The notes beneath the pieces are model-generated. The model was given only the letters and a program-made list of their open reading frames with translations, was not told the DNA's origin and ran no database searches. Shown one piece after another: positions 51,616 to 60,597 of a DNA stretch of 64,000 nt (within the stretch, counting starts at the first letter, position 1; each line of letters opens with the position of its first letter). The DNA is taken from positions 5,889,501 through 5,953,500 of the forward strand of contig NZ_CP108109.1 in the NCBI RefSeq assembly GCF_036199905.1, written 5' to 3'. The stretch comes from Streptomyces sp. NBC_00223 (GTDB lineage: Bacteria > Actinomycetota > Actinomycetes > Streptomycetales > Streptomycetaceae). Position numbers and translations under genes: made by a program.

Positions 51616-52695
51616 ATGTTCGAGGCGGTCGAGGAACTGATCGGCGAACACGCCGACCTCGAAAAGCAGCTTGCCGACCCCGCGGTGCACGCGGACCAGG
51701 CCAACGCGCGCAGGCTCAACAAGCGTTACGCGGAGCTGACCCCCATCATCGCCACCTACCGCTCCTGGCGGCAGACCGGCGACGACATCGGCACCGCCCG
51801 CGAACTCGGCGTCGACGACCCGGAGTTCGCCGCCGAGGTCAAGGAGCTGGAGAAGCAGCGCGAGGAGATCACCGAGCGGCTGCGGCTGCTGCTGGTGCCA
51901 CGCGACCCCAGCGACGACAAGGACGTGATCCTTGAGGTCAAGGCGGGCGAGGGCGGCGAGGAGTCCGCGCTGTTCGCCGGCGACCTGCTGCGGATGTATC
52001 TGCGCTACGCCGAGCGGGTCGGCTGGAAGACCGAGATCCTCGACGCCAACGAGTCCGACCTCGGCGGCTACAAGGACGTCCAGGTCGCCGTGAAGGCCCG
52101 CGCCAGCCATGAGCCCGGACAGGGCGTCTGGGCCCGGCTGAAGTACGAGGGCGGCGTCCACCGCGTGCAGCGGGTGCCCGCCACCGAGTCGCAGGGCCGT
52201 ATCCACACCTCCGCGGCGGGCGTGCTGGTCACCCCCGAGGCCGAGGAGGTCGAGGTCGAGATCGGCCCCAACGACCTGCGGATCGACGTCTACCGCTCCT
52301 CCGGTCCCGGCGGCCAGTCCGTCAACACCACGGACTCCGCGGTACGCATCACCCACCTGCCCTCCGGCCTGGTCGTCTCCTGCCAGAACGAGAAGAGCCA
52401 GCTGCAGAACAAGGAGTCGGCGATGCGCATCCTGCGCTCCCGGCTGCTGGCCGCCGCCCAGGAGGAGGCCGAGCGCGAGGCGTCCGACGCGCGCCGCAGC
52501 CAGGTCCGTACGGTCGACCGCTCGGAGCGGATCAGGACGTACAACTACCCGGAGAACCGGATCTCCGACCACCGGGTCGGCTTCAAGGCGTACAACTTGG
52601 ACCAGGTGCTCGACGGGGATCTCGACGCGATGATCCAGGCTTGCGTGGACGCCGACTCGGCCGCGAAGCTGGCCGCCGCCGGCGACGGCGTCTGA
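51616..52695 (+). CDS. prfA: Peptide chain release factor 1
   Basis: This 359-residue factor terminates translation at UAA/UAG. It has the GGQ motif in YRSSGPGGQSVNTTDSAVR for peptidyl-tRNA hydrolysis and the codon-recognition PxT motif in RVPATESQGRIHTSA. It is followed after 14 bases by prmC, the enzyme that methylates this GGQ glutamine. Confidence 0.97.
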   Translation: MFEAVEELIGEHADLEKQLADPAVHADQANARRLNKRYAELTPIIATYRSWRQTGDDIGTARELGVDDPEFAAEVKELEKQREEITERLRLLLVPRDPSDDKDVILEVKAGEGGEESALFAGDLLRMYLRYAERVGWKTEILDANESDLGGYKDVQVAVKARASHEPGQGVWARLKYEGGVHRVQRVPATESQGRIHTSAAGVLVTPEAEEVEVEIGPNDLRIDVYRSSGPGGQSVNTTDSAVRITHLPSGLVVSCQNEKSQLQNKESAMRILRSRLLAAAQEEAEREASDARRSQVRTVDRSERIRTYNYPENRISDHRVGFKAYNLDQVLDGDLDAMIQACVDADSAAKLAAAGDGV

Positions 52696-52709
52696 GAGGG
52701 GAAGCGACA

Positions 52710-53555
52710 GTGAACCTGCTGCTCGCCGAGGTGGCGCAGGCCGCTCAGCGACTCGCCGACGCGGGCGTGCCCTCGCCGCGCTTCGACGCCGAGGAACTGG
52801 CCGCGTACGTCCACGGGGTCAAGCGCGGCGAGCTGCACAGCGTGCCCGACCCGGAGTTCGACGCGCGCTACTGGGAGGCCGTGGCCCGCCGCGAGGCCCG
52901 TGAACCGCTTCAGCACATCACCGGCCGGGCCTTCTTCCGTTATCTGGAACTCCAGGTCGGCCCAGGGGTGTTCGTGCCCCGCCCGGAGACCGAGTCGGTG
53001 GTCGGCTGGGCGATAGACGCGGTACGGGCGATGGATGTCGCAGAGCCGCTGATCGTCGATCTGTGCACCGGCTCAGGCGCGATCGCGCTCGCGCTGGCGC
53101 AGGAGGTGCCGCGCTCGCGGGTGCACGCCGTGGAGCTGTCGGAGGACGCCCTGGAGTGGGCCCGCAAGAACGTCGCGGGCAGCAAGGTGGATCTGCGGCA
53201 CGGCAACGCGCTGGCGGCCTTCCCCGACCTCAACGGCCAGGTGGACCTGGTGATCTCCAACCCGCCGTACATCCCGCTCGGCGAGTGGGAGTACGTGGCG
53301 CCCGAGGCCCGCGACCACGACCCCGAACTCGCCCTGTTCTCCGGCGAGGACGGCCTGGACACCATCCGCGGCATCGAGCGCACCGCGCACCGGCTGCTGC
53401 GGCCCGGCGGAGTCGTCGTCATCGAACACGCCGACTCCCAGGGCGGGCAGGTCCCCTGGATCTTCAAGGAGGACGCGGGCTGGGCGGACGCGGCCGACCA
53501 CCCCGACCTCAACAACCGCCCCCGCTTCACCACGGCCCGTAAGGCCACGCCGTGA
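52710..53555 (+). CDS. prmC: Peptide chain release factor N5-glutamine methyltransferase
   Basis: This 281-residue SAM-dependent enzyme methylates the GGQ glutamine of release factors. The SAM site is IVDLCTGSGAIALALAQEVP and the catalytic loop is LVISNPPYIP. The GTG at 52710 follows GAGGGGA and gives a normal N-terminal helical domain. The last bases of the gene, including the stop codon, are part of a 69-bp tandem repeat. Confidence 0.96.
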   Translation: MNLLLAEVAQAAQRLADAGVPSPRFDAEELAAYVHGVKRGELHSVPDPEFDARYWEAVARREAREPLQHITGRAFFRYLELQVGPGVFVPRPETESVVGWAIDAVRAMDVAEPLIVDLCTGSGAIALALAQEVPRSRVHAVELSEDALEWARKNVAGSKVDLRHGNALAAFPDLNGQVDLVISNPPYIPLGEWEYVAPEARDHDPELALFSGEDGLDTIRGIERTAHRLLRPGGVVVIEHADSQGGQVPWIFKEDAGWADAADHPDLNNRPRFTTARKATP

Positions 53556-53695
53556 ACCCCCCGGGGGCCCGGGGGCCGCTCCCCGGGCCGGCACAGCACC
53601 ACGGCCCGCAGGGCCACGCCGTGAACCCGCCGGGGGCCCGGGGGTCGCTCCCCGGGCCGGCGCAGTACGACGGCCCGCAGGGCCACGCCGTGACG
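53530..53695. repeat. 69-bp tandem repeat from the 3' end of prmC
   Basis: The string GCCACGCCGTGA recurs at 53544, 53613 and 53682, a period of exactly 69 bases, with the intervening GC-rich sequence also repeated with few changes. There are about 2.4 copies. The first copy contains the prmC stop codon. Confidence 0.9.
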
Positions 53696-53760
53696 ACGGC
53701 ACCGATGTGTCCCACGACGGCACACGCACAGGCACAGCAGCAGCTTCTGGAGGTCAGCTC

Positions 53761-54408
53761 ATGGCACGGCGATACGACTGCTCCGACGCGACCGACCGGG
53801 TCACCGGCCTGCGCGAGGCCACCTCGGCGATCAAGCGCGGCGAACTCGTGGTGCTGCCCACGGACACCGTCTACGGCATCGGCGCGGACGCCTTCGACGC
53901 CCAGGCGGTCGGCGACCTGCTGGAGGCCAAGGGCCGCGGCCGCGCGATGCCCTCGCCCGTGCTCGTCGGCTCCCCGAACACCCTGCACGGCATCGTCACC
54001 GAATTCTCCGAGCAGGCGTGGGAGCTGGTCGACGCCTTCTGGCCGGGCGCGCTGACCCTCGTCGCCAAGCACCAGCCGTCGCTCGCCTGGGACCTGGGCG
54101 ACACCCGCGGCACCGTCGCCGTACGCATGCCGCTGCACCCCGTCGCGATCGAACTCCTCACCGCCACCGGGCCGATGGCCGTCTCCAGCGCCAATCTGAC
54201 CGGCCACCCCTCACCGCAGGACTGCGACGCCGCCCAGGAGATGCTGGGCGACTCCGTGGCCGTCTACCTCGACGGCGGGCCCACGCCCGCCGCGATCCCG
54301 TCGTCCATCGTCGACGTCACGGGCAAGGTGCCGGTACTGCTGCGGGCCGGGGCGATCAGCGCGGAGGAGCTGCGCAAGGTCGTGCCCGACCTGGAGGAGC
54401 GCAGTTGA
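53761..54408 (+). CDS. L-threonylcarbamoyladenylate synthase (Sua5/TsaC family)
   Basis: This 215-residue enzyme makes threonylcarbamoyl-AMP for t6A37 tRNA modification. It has the characteristic GELVVLPTDTVYGIGADAFD, an active-site region near PSPVLVGS and AVSSANLTGHPSPQD. The ATG at 53761 has GGAGG 8 bases upstream. Its stop overlaps the start of the next gene. It uses threonine, the product of the pathway encoded nearby, though there is no evidence of shared regulation. Confidence 0.94.
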   Translation: MARRYDCSDATDRVTGLREATSAIKRGELVVLPTDTVYGIGADAFDAQAVGDLLEAKGRGRAMPSPVLVGSPNTLHGIVTEFSEQAWELVDAFWPGALTLVAKHQPSLAWDLGDTRGTVAVRMPLHPVAIELLTATGPMAVSSANLTGHPSPQDCDAAQEMLGDSVAVYLDGGPTPAAIPSSIVDVTGKVPVLLRAGAISAEELRKVVPDLEERS

Positions 54409-55064
54409 CGACGCCCGACGGGCGTGCCATACGGAGTTTCCCCGGCCTGGCGGCCATCCCCGGCCAGGGCGGTGACGCCTTCCGCGTCCTGCACGTCTGC
54501 ACCGGCAACGTCTGCCGCTCGCCGATGGCCGAGCGGCTGATGCGGCACGGCCTGTCCCGGCGGCTCGGCGACGCGGCCGCCGGGATCGTCGTGGAGTCCG
54601 CGGGCACCTGGGGTCACGAGGGCGCGTCGATGGAGGCGGACGCCGCCGCCGTACTCCTCGAACACGGCGCCGACCCGGCGGGCTTCACCGGGCGCGAACT
54701 CCTCGACGACCATGTCATCGACGCCGACCTCGTCCTCACCGCCACCCGTGACCACCGCAGCCAGGTCATCTCCATGGGCCACGCGGCGGGTCTGCGTACC
54801 TTCACGCTCAAGGAGTTCACCCGTCTGGTGCGGGCCATAGACCCCACCACGCTCCCCGACGGCAGCGTCATCGACCGCGCCCGCGCCCTGGTGCGGGCCG
54901 CCGCCGCGCTGCGCGGCTGGCTGCTGGCGCCCAGCCCCGACGCGGACGAGGTGCACGACCCGTACGGTGCCCCGATCGGGTACTTCCGCAGCATCGGCGA
55001 CGAGATCCACACCGCGCTCGACCCGGTCGTCACCGCGCTGACCGGCATCCCCGCGACCGTCTAG
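54405..55064 (+). CDS. Low-molecular-weight protein-tyrosine phosphatase
   Basis: This 219-residue phosphatase has the P-loop VLHVCTGNVCRSPMAERLM (CX5R) and the general-acid Asp in the later EVHDPYG. The C-terminus is full length. The TTG at 54405 overlaps the previous stop and has GGAGGAG 5 bases before it. In actinomycetes such enzymes often act in envelope-polysaccharide control. The stop codon TAG (55062-55064) is part of the CTAG target duplication of the MITE-like element that follows. Confidence 0.9.
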   Translation: MTTPDGRAIRSFPGLAAIPGQGGDAFRVLHVCTGNVCRSPMAERLMRHGLSRRLGDAAAGIVVESAGTWGHEGASMEADAAAVLLEHGADPAGFTGRELLDDHVIDADLVLTATRDHRSQVISMGHAAGLRTFTLKEFTRLVRAIDPTTLPDGSVIDRARALVRAAAALRGWLLAPSPDADEVHDPYGAPIGYFRSIGDEIHTALDPVVTALTGIPATV

Positions 55065-55222
55065 GGCCGTGGCCGGAAAGGTTTGCCTGGTTCGCGGCGT
55101 CCGGTGCGGTGCATCGCAAGGCGGAGAATCGCCCTCGTACTGGGCGTACTCGGGTGACTTCGACAACGCAGCGAGGTGCCGTGCAGGGCGTCGCGAAGCG
55201 GTGAACCTTTCCGGTCACGGCA
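55065..55222. mobile_element. 158-bp MITE-like element with CTAG target duplication
   Basis: Terminal inverted repeats of 19 bases (55065-55083 and 55204-55222; GGCCGTGGCCGGAAAGGTT against TGCCGTGACCGGAAAGGTT) match at 17 positions. The interior continues as an imperfect inverted repeat, so the whole element can fold into one hairpin. It is flanked on both sides by CTAG (55061-55064, 55223-55226). No transposase is encoded. YTAR-type 4-base duplications are typical of the IS5 group, so an IS5-like transposase may mobilise it. Confidence 0.75.
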
Positions 55223-55473
55223 CTAGGGCCGCTTCCGGCACAGGACACCGCCCGTCCCCGGGACGGGCGGGACAGGCCGTAGCGGTCCTGTGACAGGGCG
55301 CGGCCAAACTTGTTTCCTGCCCGCTGTGAACCCCGTGCAACCCCGTGGGCTCCCTGTGAGTCTTAGCGGGTGTTCGCCGTCTCGGCCCGGCCACCACTAG
55401 GGTGTGACGCTGTGAGGAACCCCCGGACGTGTGCGCAGCGCTGCTACGCCCCCGAGAGCTTCGGAGGCCGCGT

Positions 55474-56778
55474 GTGCGCGAGTACCTGCTGACCCTGTTC
55501 GTGTCCGCGGCGGTCACCTATCTGCTGACCGGCCCGGTACGGAAGTTCGCCATCGCCGCCGGTGCCATGCCCGAGATCCGCGCCCGCGACGTGCACCGCG
55601 AACCGACCCCGCGGCTCGGCGGGATCGCGATGTTCGGCGGGCTGTGCGCGGGACTGCTGGTCGCCGCCCATCTGAGCAACCTCGGAGACGTCTTCAACCT
55701 CTCCAACGAGCCGCGCGCGCTGCTGTCCGGCGCCGGGCTGATCTGGCTGCTCGGCGTCCTGGACGACAAGTGGGGCGTGGACGCGCTGATCAAGCTCGGT
55801 GTGCAGATGATCGCCGCCGGCGTCATGGTCCTGCAGGGCCTCACGATCCTGTGGCTGCCCGTGCCGGGCGTCGGCACGGTCGCCCTGACCCCGATCCAGT
55901 CGACGCTGCTGACCGTCGCCCTGGTCGTGATCACCATCAACGCCGTCAACTTCGTGGACGGTCTGGACGGCCTGGCCGCGGGCATGGTCTGCATCGCCTC
56001 GATCGCGTTCTTCATGTACGCGTACCGCATGTGGTACGGCTATGGCATCGAAGCGGCCGCTCCCGCCACGCTGTTCAGCGCGATCCTGATCGGGATGTGC
56101 CTCGGCTTCCTGCCGCACAACATCCACCCGGCGCGGATCTTCATGGGCGACTCGGGCTCGATGCTGATCGGCCTGGTGCTCTCCTCGGGCGCGATCTCGA
56201 TCACCGGGCAGGTCGACCCGGACGCCATCACCGACTTCACCGGATCGACCCGGGAGACCGTGCACTTCATGGTGCCGGTCTACATGCCGCTGCTGCTGCC
56301 GCTGACGATGATCGCGATTCCGGCGGCCGACCTGGTGCTCGCGGTGGTCCGCAGGACGTGGAAGGGCCAGTCGCCGTTCGCCGCGGACCGGGGGCATCTG
56401 CACCACCGGCTGCTGGAGATCGGGCACTCGCACAGCCGGGCCGTGCTGATCATGTACTTCTGGGCGGCGCTGTTCGCCTTCGCGGCGGTGGCGTTCTCGG
56501 TGAACTCCTCCAGCCTGTGGATCGTGATGGTGATCGTCGCGCTGAGCGCGATCGGCCTGGTCGTCCTGCTGCTGCCGCGCTTCAGGCCGCAGACCCCGAG
56601 CTGGGCCGAGGGCGTCGTACCCCCGCGGTACCGCCGCAGGCGGCGCAGGATGGCGGCCGCCGCCGCGGCGGCCGAGCGGGAGATGCGCTCCGCGGACCGG
56701 CCGGCGCTCAACGGCGCGACGGCGATCGGGGATCGGCCCCGGCTGCCCGAGCGGCGACCGGTGGACAGCCGGCAGTAG
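55474..56778 (+). CDS. Undecaprenyl-phosphate sugar-1-phosphate transferase (WecA/TagO type)
   Basis: This 434-residue membrane enzyme has about eleven helices. Conserved motifs are PTPRLGGIAMFGG, the aspartates of LIWLLGVLDDKWG, NAVNFVDGLDGLAAG, and HNIHPARIFMGDSGSMLIG, plus the loop histidines in ADRGHLHHRLLEIGHSH. It transfers a sugar phosphate, probably GlcNAc-1-P, to undecaprenyl phosphate, the first step of wall-polymer assembly. It has an Arg-rich cytoplasmic tail. The GTG at 55474 is chosen because GGAGG lies 6 bases upstream and it gives the family N-terminus MREYLLTLFVS. Confidence 0.93.
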   Translation: MREYLLTLFVSAAVTYLLTGPVRKFAIAAGAMPEIRARDVHREPTPRLGGIAMFGGLCAGLLVAAHLSNLGDVFNLSNEPRALLSGAGLIWLLGVLDDKWGVDALIKLGVQMIAAGVMVLQGLTILWLPVPGVGTVALTPIQSTLLTVALVVITINAVNFVDGLDGLAAGMVCIASIAFFMYAYRMWYGYGIEAAAPATLFSAILIGMCLGFLPHNIHPARIFMGDSGSMLIGLVLSSGAISITGQVDPDAITDFTGSTRETVHFMVPVYMPLLLPLTMIAIPAADLVLAVVRRTWKGQSPFAADRGHLHHRLLEIGHSHSRAVLIMYFWAALFAFAAVAFSVNSSSLWIVMVIVALSAIGLVVLLLPRFRPQTPSWAEGVVPPRYRRRRRRMAAAAAAAEREMRSADRPALNGATAIGDRPRLPERRPVDSRQ

Positions 56779-57156
56779 CCGTGGCCGTCCGGCGGTGGTG
56801 ACTCCGCTGTCAACCGGCGGTCGCCTTCCGCGGTCTCGGCCGTACGGTCTCGGCCGTACGGTTCAACTCACCCCGTTACGCGGCGTGTCCATAGTCCTCC
56901 CATGTGACAGGCAGCACATCTGCATGGTAAAGACCGCATCAAATACTTTGTGATACCGTTCACGAAAGCCGGGACGTAGCCGAAGACCAGGGTGGACGCA
57001 CACAGCGCTGGTCCGGCGGCCGTGACCCTCCCGTACCCCACCGCGGGACGAGGGGGTCTTACTCGGCGGTACCCTCTGATCGACACGACCGACCAATGGG
57101 TCATCGCATCGTTCGTCACGCGCCACCCGCCCCCGAACCACGCCGGAGCACTCCCC
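56779..57156 (+). promoter_or_regulatory. Spacer and promoter region before atpI
   Basis: It contains an exact tandem duplication of the 14-base GGTCTCGGCCGTAC (56832-56845, 56846-56859) and an AT-richer block (about 56925-56965, with ATACTTTGTGATACC). That block is a plausible promoter for the atp operon. No gene is seen. Confidence 0.4.
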
Positions 57157-57612
57157 ATGCAGCACAACGACGCCCGAATTCTCCGGGGCGCGGCGGTCAT
57201 CGCCGCACCTGTGGGAGTCGTCGCCACCGTTGTCAGCGCGCTCGCCGCAGGCGAGAAGGGCCTGATCGGCGGCCTGGTGGCGCTGGTCGTGGTCGCCGTC
57301 TTCTTCGGCCTCGGTTCCTGGGCGCTGATGCGGATCACCGAGGACAAGCCCCAGGTCGTGATGACGGCGGGGATGCTCGTCTACGCCGTGCAGATTCTGC
57401 TCATCGGCGTCTTCATCATCGTCTTCAGTCACACCACGCTCTTCAACGGCCGGGCGTTCGCCCTCACTCTGCTGGTGACCACACTGGCCTGGGTGGGCGG
57501 GCAGGTGCGCCACAGCCTGACGAGCCGGATGCTCTACGTCGATCCCCAGCCGTCCGCGCCCGCCAAGGAGGAAGCGCCCTCGGTCAAGACGGGGTCTCAC
57601 GATGGGGCATAA
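57157..57612 (+). CDS. atpI: ATP synthase protein I
   Basis: This 151-residue membrane protein has four hydrophobic segments, a basic start (MQHNDARILRG) and a charged tail. It is thought to assist c-ring assembly or Mg2+ handling. The ATG at 57157 has GGAG 9 bases upstream. Position directly before atpB supports the call. The 285-base gap to atpB carries promoter-like sequence (CTGCTATCGTCC). Confidence 0.85.
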   Translation: MQHNDARILRGAAVIAAPVGVVATVVSALAAGEKGLIGGLVALVVVAVFFGLGSWALMRITEDKPQVVMTAGMLVYAVQILLIGVFIIVFSHTTLFNGRAFALTLLVTTLAWVGGQVRHSLTSRMLYVDPQPSAPAKEEAPSVKTGSHDGA

Positions 57613-57897
57613 GGGGAGGGTAAAAGGGCCTGGTAGCCATCTGCTATCGTCCGGAATCGCATCTGGACGCGGAGGCCCCCTTCCCCAGGGAATGGTGCTG
57701 CCCCCGCGCCCAGCGGTGTACTCGGACTCAAGACCGCGACTGCGGCACGGAATCCAGGTGCCCGGTCTTCGATGCAGGCTCCCAGCGGATCGCGGTGGCT
57801 TCGCCACGCCTCGTTCGCAGTGCCGACCAGCGGCCCCAGCAGCCGCGCTGACACACAAGGTTGCAGTTACTTATGCGTCACGACGAAGGAGTCACGG

Positions 57898-58704
57898 GTG
57901 AGTGCCCACACGCTGCTCGCTGAGAGCGGATGTCACATCCAGCATGACTGTGCATTCCCCGCGCCGGGCCTCAACTCGTTCGACTTCAAGCCGATCTTCA
58001 GTATCGGAAGCTTCGACTTCACCAAGCCGATGCTCCTCGCGATCATCTGCATGCTGCTTGTCGTCGGATTCTTCTGGGCGGCGTTCAACAAGCCGAAGCT
58101 GGTCCCGGGGAAGCTGCAGCTGGTCGGTGAGATCGGCTACACCTTCGTCGCGAAGAGCATCGCCCGCGAGGTGATCGGCAAGAAGGGCGACAAGTACGTC
58201 CCCTTCCTCACGTCGATCTTCTTCTTCGTGTGGATCATGAACGTGATGTCGATCATCCCGGTGGCGCAGTTCCCGCCCACCTCGCGCTTCGCGTTCCCGG
58301 TCGGACTCGCCGCGCTGGTGTTCGTCACCTACATGTACCTGACGTTCAAGACGCACGGTTTCCGCCGCGGCATCAAGAACCTGGTCTGGATCGACGGGCT
58401 GCCCAAGCCGCTCGTGCCGCTGATCGTGCTCCTGGAGTTCATCCAGAACGTGATCACGCGGCCGTTCACCCTCGCGGTGCGGCTCTGGGCCAACATGTTC
58501 GCCGGTCACATGCTGATCGTCATGTTCAGCGTCGCCAGCTGGTACCTGCTCACCCCCTCATTCCTGTCAGCCGTCGCGGGCGGTTCCTTCGTCCTGGCGA
58601 TCGGTATGACGGCCTTCGAGGTGCTGATCCAGTTCCTCCAGGCGTACATCTTCACGCTGCTCGCTTCGATCTACATCAGCGGGGCGCTTGAAGAGGGTCA
58701 CTGA
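57898..58704 (+). CDS. atpB: ATP synthase F0 subunit a
   Basis: This 268-residue channel subunit has the essential arginine in TLAVRLWANMFAGHMLIV and the C-terminal helix QAYIFTLLASIYISGALEE. The GTG at 57898 has AAGGAG 6 bases upstream. It forms the proton half-channels against the c ring. Confidence 0.97.
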   Translation: MSAHTLLAESGCHIQHDCAFPAPGLNSFDFKPIFSIGSFDFTKPMLLAIICMLLVVGFFWAAFNKPKLVPGKLQLVGEIGYTFVAKSIAREVIGKKGDKYVPFLTSIFFFVWIMNVMSIIPVAQFPPTSRFAFPVGLAALVFVTYMYLTFKTHGFRRGIKNLVWIDGLPKPLVPLIVLLEFIQNVITRPFTLAVRLWANMFAGHMLIVMFSVASWYLLTPSFLSAVAGGSFVLAIGMTAFEVLIQFLQAYIFTLLASIYISGALEEGH

Positions 58705-58773
58705 CCCTCCCCTCCCATCAGACCTCCACTGGGAAGCCCCCCAGCGGACCGCATCACAAAGGAAGACAGGAAG

Positions 58774-59025
58774 ATGTCTGCCGAGCTTGTCAACCTCGCC
58801 GCGAACACCATCCAGATCAAGGGCAACCTGGGCGCCGTCGCCTACGGTCTCGCCGCCATCGGCCCGGGCGTCGGTATCGGTCTGGTCTTCGGCCACTCGA
58901 TCGAGGCCATGGCCCGCCAGCCCGAGGCCATGCCGATCATCCGTACCAACATGTTCCTGGGCTTCGCCCTCTGTGAGGTGCTCGCGCTCCTCGGCCTGGT
59001 CGTGCCCTTCATCTTCTCGGCCTGA
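58774..59025 (+). CDS. atpE: ATP synthase F0 subunit c
   Basis: This 83-residue two-helix proteolipid has the polar loop ARQPEA and the proton-carrying Glu in FLGFALCEVLALLGLV. Start and length are normal for actinobacteria. Confidence 0.97.
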   Translation: MSAELVNLAANTIQIKGNLGAVAYGLAAIGPGVGIGLVFGHSIEAMARQPEAMPIIRTNMFLGFALCEVLALLGLVVPFIFSA

Positions 59026-59063
59026 CCTCGGCCGGCCAGCCACACTCGACGAAAGGTTGAGAC

Positions 59064-59612
59064 ATGATGACCTTCCTGGCGGAAGAGGGGGCGCAGAATC
59101 CGCTCATCCCCGACACCGCGGAACTGATTGTCGGCCTGCTCTGCTTCTTCATTGTCTTCGGGTTCCTCGGAAAGAAGCTCCTGCCGAACATCCAGAAGAC
59201 TCTGGACGAGCGGCACGACGCCATCGAGGGTGGTCTGGAGCGTGCGGAGAAGGTCCAGGCCGAGGCCAACCGGACGCTGGAGGAGTACAAGGCCCAGCTC
59301 GCCGAGGCCCGGCACGAAGCTGCCCGGATCACCGAGCAGGCCCGTGAGCAGGGCGCGGTGATCATCGCCGAGATGCGCGAGGAAGGCCAGCGTCAACGCG
59401 AGGCCATCGTCGCCGCCGGCCACGCGCAGATCGAGGCCGACCGCCGTCAGGTGACGGTCACCCTCCGCCAGGAGGTCGGCCGTATCGCCACCGACCTGGC
59501 CGGCCGGGTCGTCGGCGAGTCCCTTGAGGACTCCGCTCGCCAGAGCCGGGTCGTGGACCGCTTCCTCGACGGGCTTGAGGAGACGGCGTCCGCCGCGGGG
59601 GCCGGCCGATGA
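59064..59612 (+). CDS. atpF: ATP synthase F0 subunit b
   Basis: This 182-residue stator subunit has one N-terminal membrane helix (LIVGLLCFFIVFGFL) and a long charged coiled coil rich in Glu, Ala and Arg. Its stop overlaps the atpH start by 4 bases. Confidence 0.96.
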   Translation: MMTFLAEEGAQNPLIPDTAELIVGLLCFFIVFGFLGKKLLPNIQKTLDERHDAIEGGLERAEKVQAEANRTLEEYKAQLAEARHEAARITEQAREQGAVIIAEMREEGQRQREAIVAAGHAQIEADRRQVTVTLRQEVGRIATDLAGRVVGESLEDSARQSRVVDRFLDGLEETASAAGAGR

Positions 59613-60424
59613 ATGGAGCCAGCCGCGAGGCACTGGCTGCCGCGCGCGAGCGGCTGGACGCGCTGACCGACAGCGCTTCGGTCGACGCGGCGAAGATCGC
59701 CGGGGAACTGGCCTCCGTCACGTCGCTGCTGCACCGCGAGGGCACCCTGCGCCGCGCCCTGACCGACCCGGCGCAGTCCGGCGAGGCCAAGGCGGGACTG
59801 GCTCAGCGGCTGCTCGGCAACCAGCTCGGCGCCGACAGCATCGACCTGGTGATCGGCATGGTCAGGTCCCGCTGGTCGCAGCCGCGTGACCTGGTGGACG
59901 CCCTGGAGGAGCTGGCCGACGACGCCGACCTGATCGCCGCCCAGCGGGCCGGCGCGCTGGACGACGTCGAGGACGAGCTGTTCCGCTTCGGGCGGATCGC
60001 CGCGGACAACGCGGACCTGCGTACCGCGCTCACCGACCGGGTGGCCGGCCGCGAGGCCAAGAGCGGCCTGCTGCACACGCTGCTCGGTGGCCGCGCCCAG
60101 CCGGTGACCGAGCGACTGGTGACCAGGCTGGTCACCCAGCCGCGAGGACGTAGCCTGGAGAGCGGGATCGCCGCCCTGTCCAAGCTGGCCGCCGCTCGTC
60201 GCGGCCGCGTGGTCGCGGAGGTGGTCTCCGCGATTCCGCTGAGCGACCAGCAGAAGCAGCGTCTCGGCTCCGCGCTGGCCAGGATCTACGGCCGGCAGGT
60301 GCATCTGAACCTGGACGTGGACCCCGAGGTCCTCGGTGGTGTCCGGGTACGGATCGGCGACGAGGTCATCAACGGCTCCATCGCCGACCGCCTCGACGAG
60401 GCGTCGCGGCGGATGGCCGGCTGA
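59609..60424 (+). CDS. atpH: ATP synthase F1 subunit delta
   Basis: This 271-residue stator subunit has the conserved C-terminal VNLDVDPEVLGGVRVRIGDE-like segment and DRLDEASRRMAG end. The N-terminal part is longer than in enterobacteria, as usual in actinomycetes. It is translationally coupled to atpF. Confidence 0.95.
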   Translation: MNGASREALAAARERLDALTDSASVDAAKIAGELASVTSLLHREGTLRRALTDPAQSGEAKAGLAQRLLGNQLGADSIDLVIGMVRSRWSQPRDLVDALEELADDADLIAAQRAGALDDVEDELFRFGRIAADNADLRTALTDRVAGREAKSGLLHTLLGGRAQPVTERLVTRLVTQPRGRSLESGIAALSKLAAARRGRVVAEVVSAIPLSDQQKQRLGSALARIYGRQVHLNLDVDPEVLGGVRVRIGDEVINGSIADRLDEASRRMAG

Positions 60425-60597
60425 CCGCGACCGGCGACACCAACTCAACAAGCACTGACGGCCCGAGTTGGGCCGACGAGTGACCTGGGGGCCGGCAGCG
60501 GCGGCAGGCAAGGAACCCCGCGGCGGCCGCTGCAATGGAACACAGCCCCAGACCCCCAAGAAGACTTCGGGCCCAACAAGGAGAGCAGGGAACCCAG

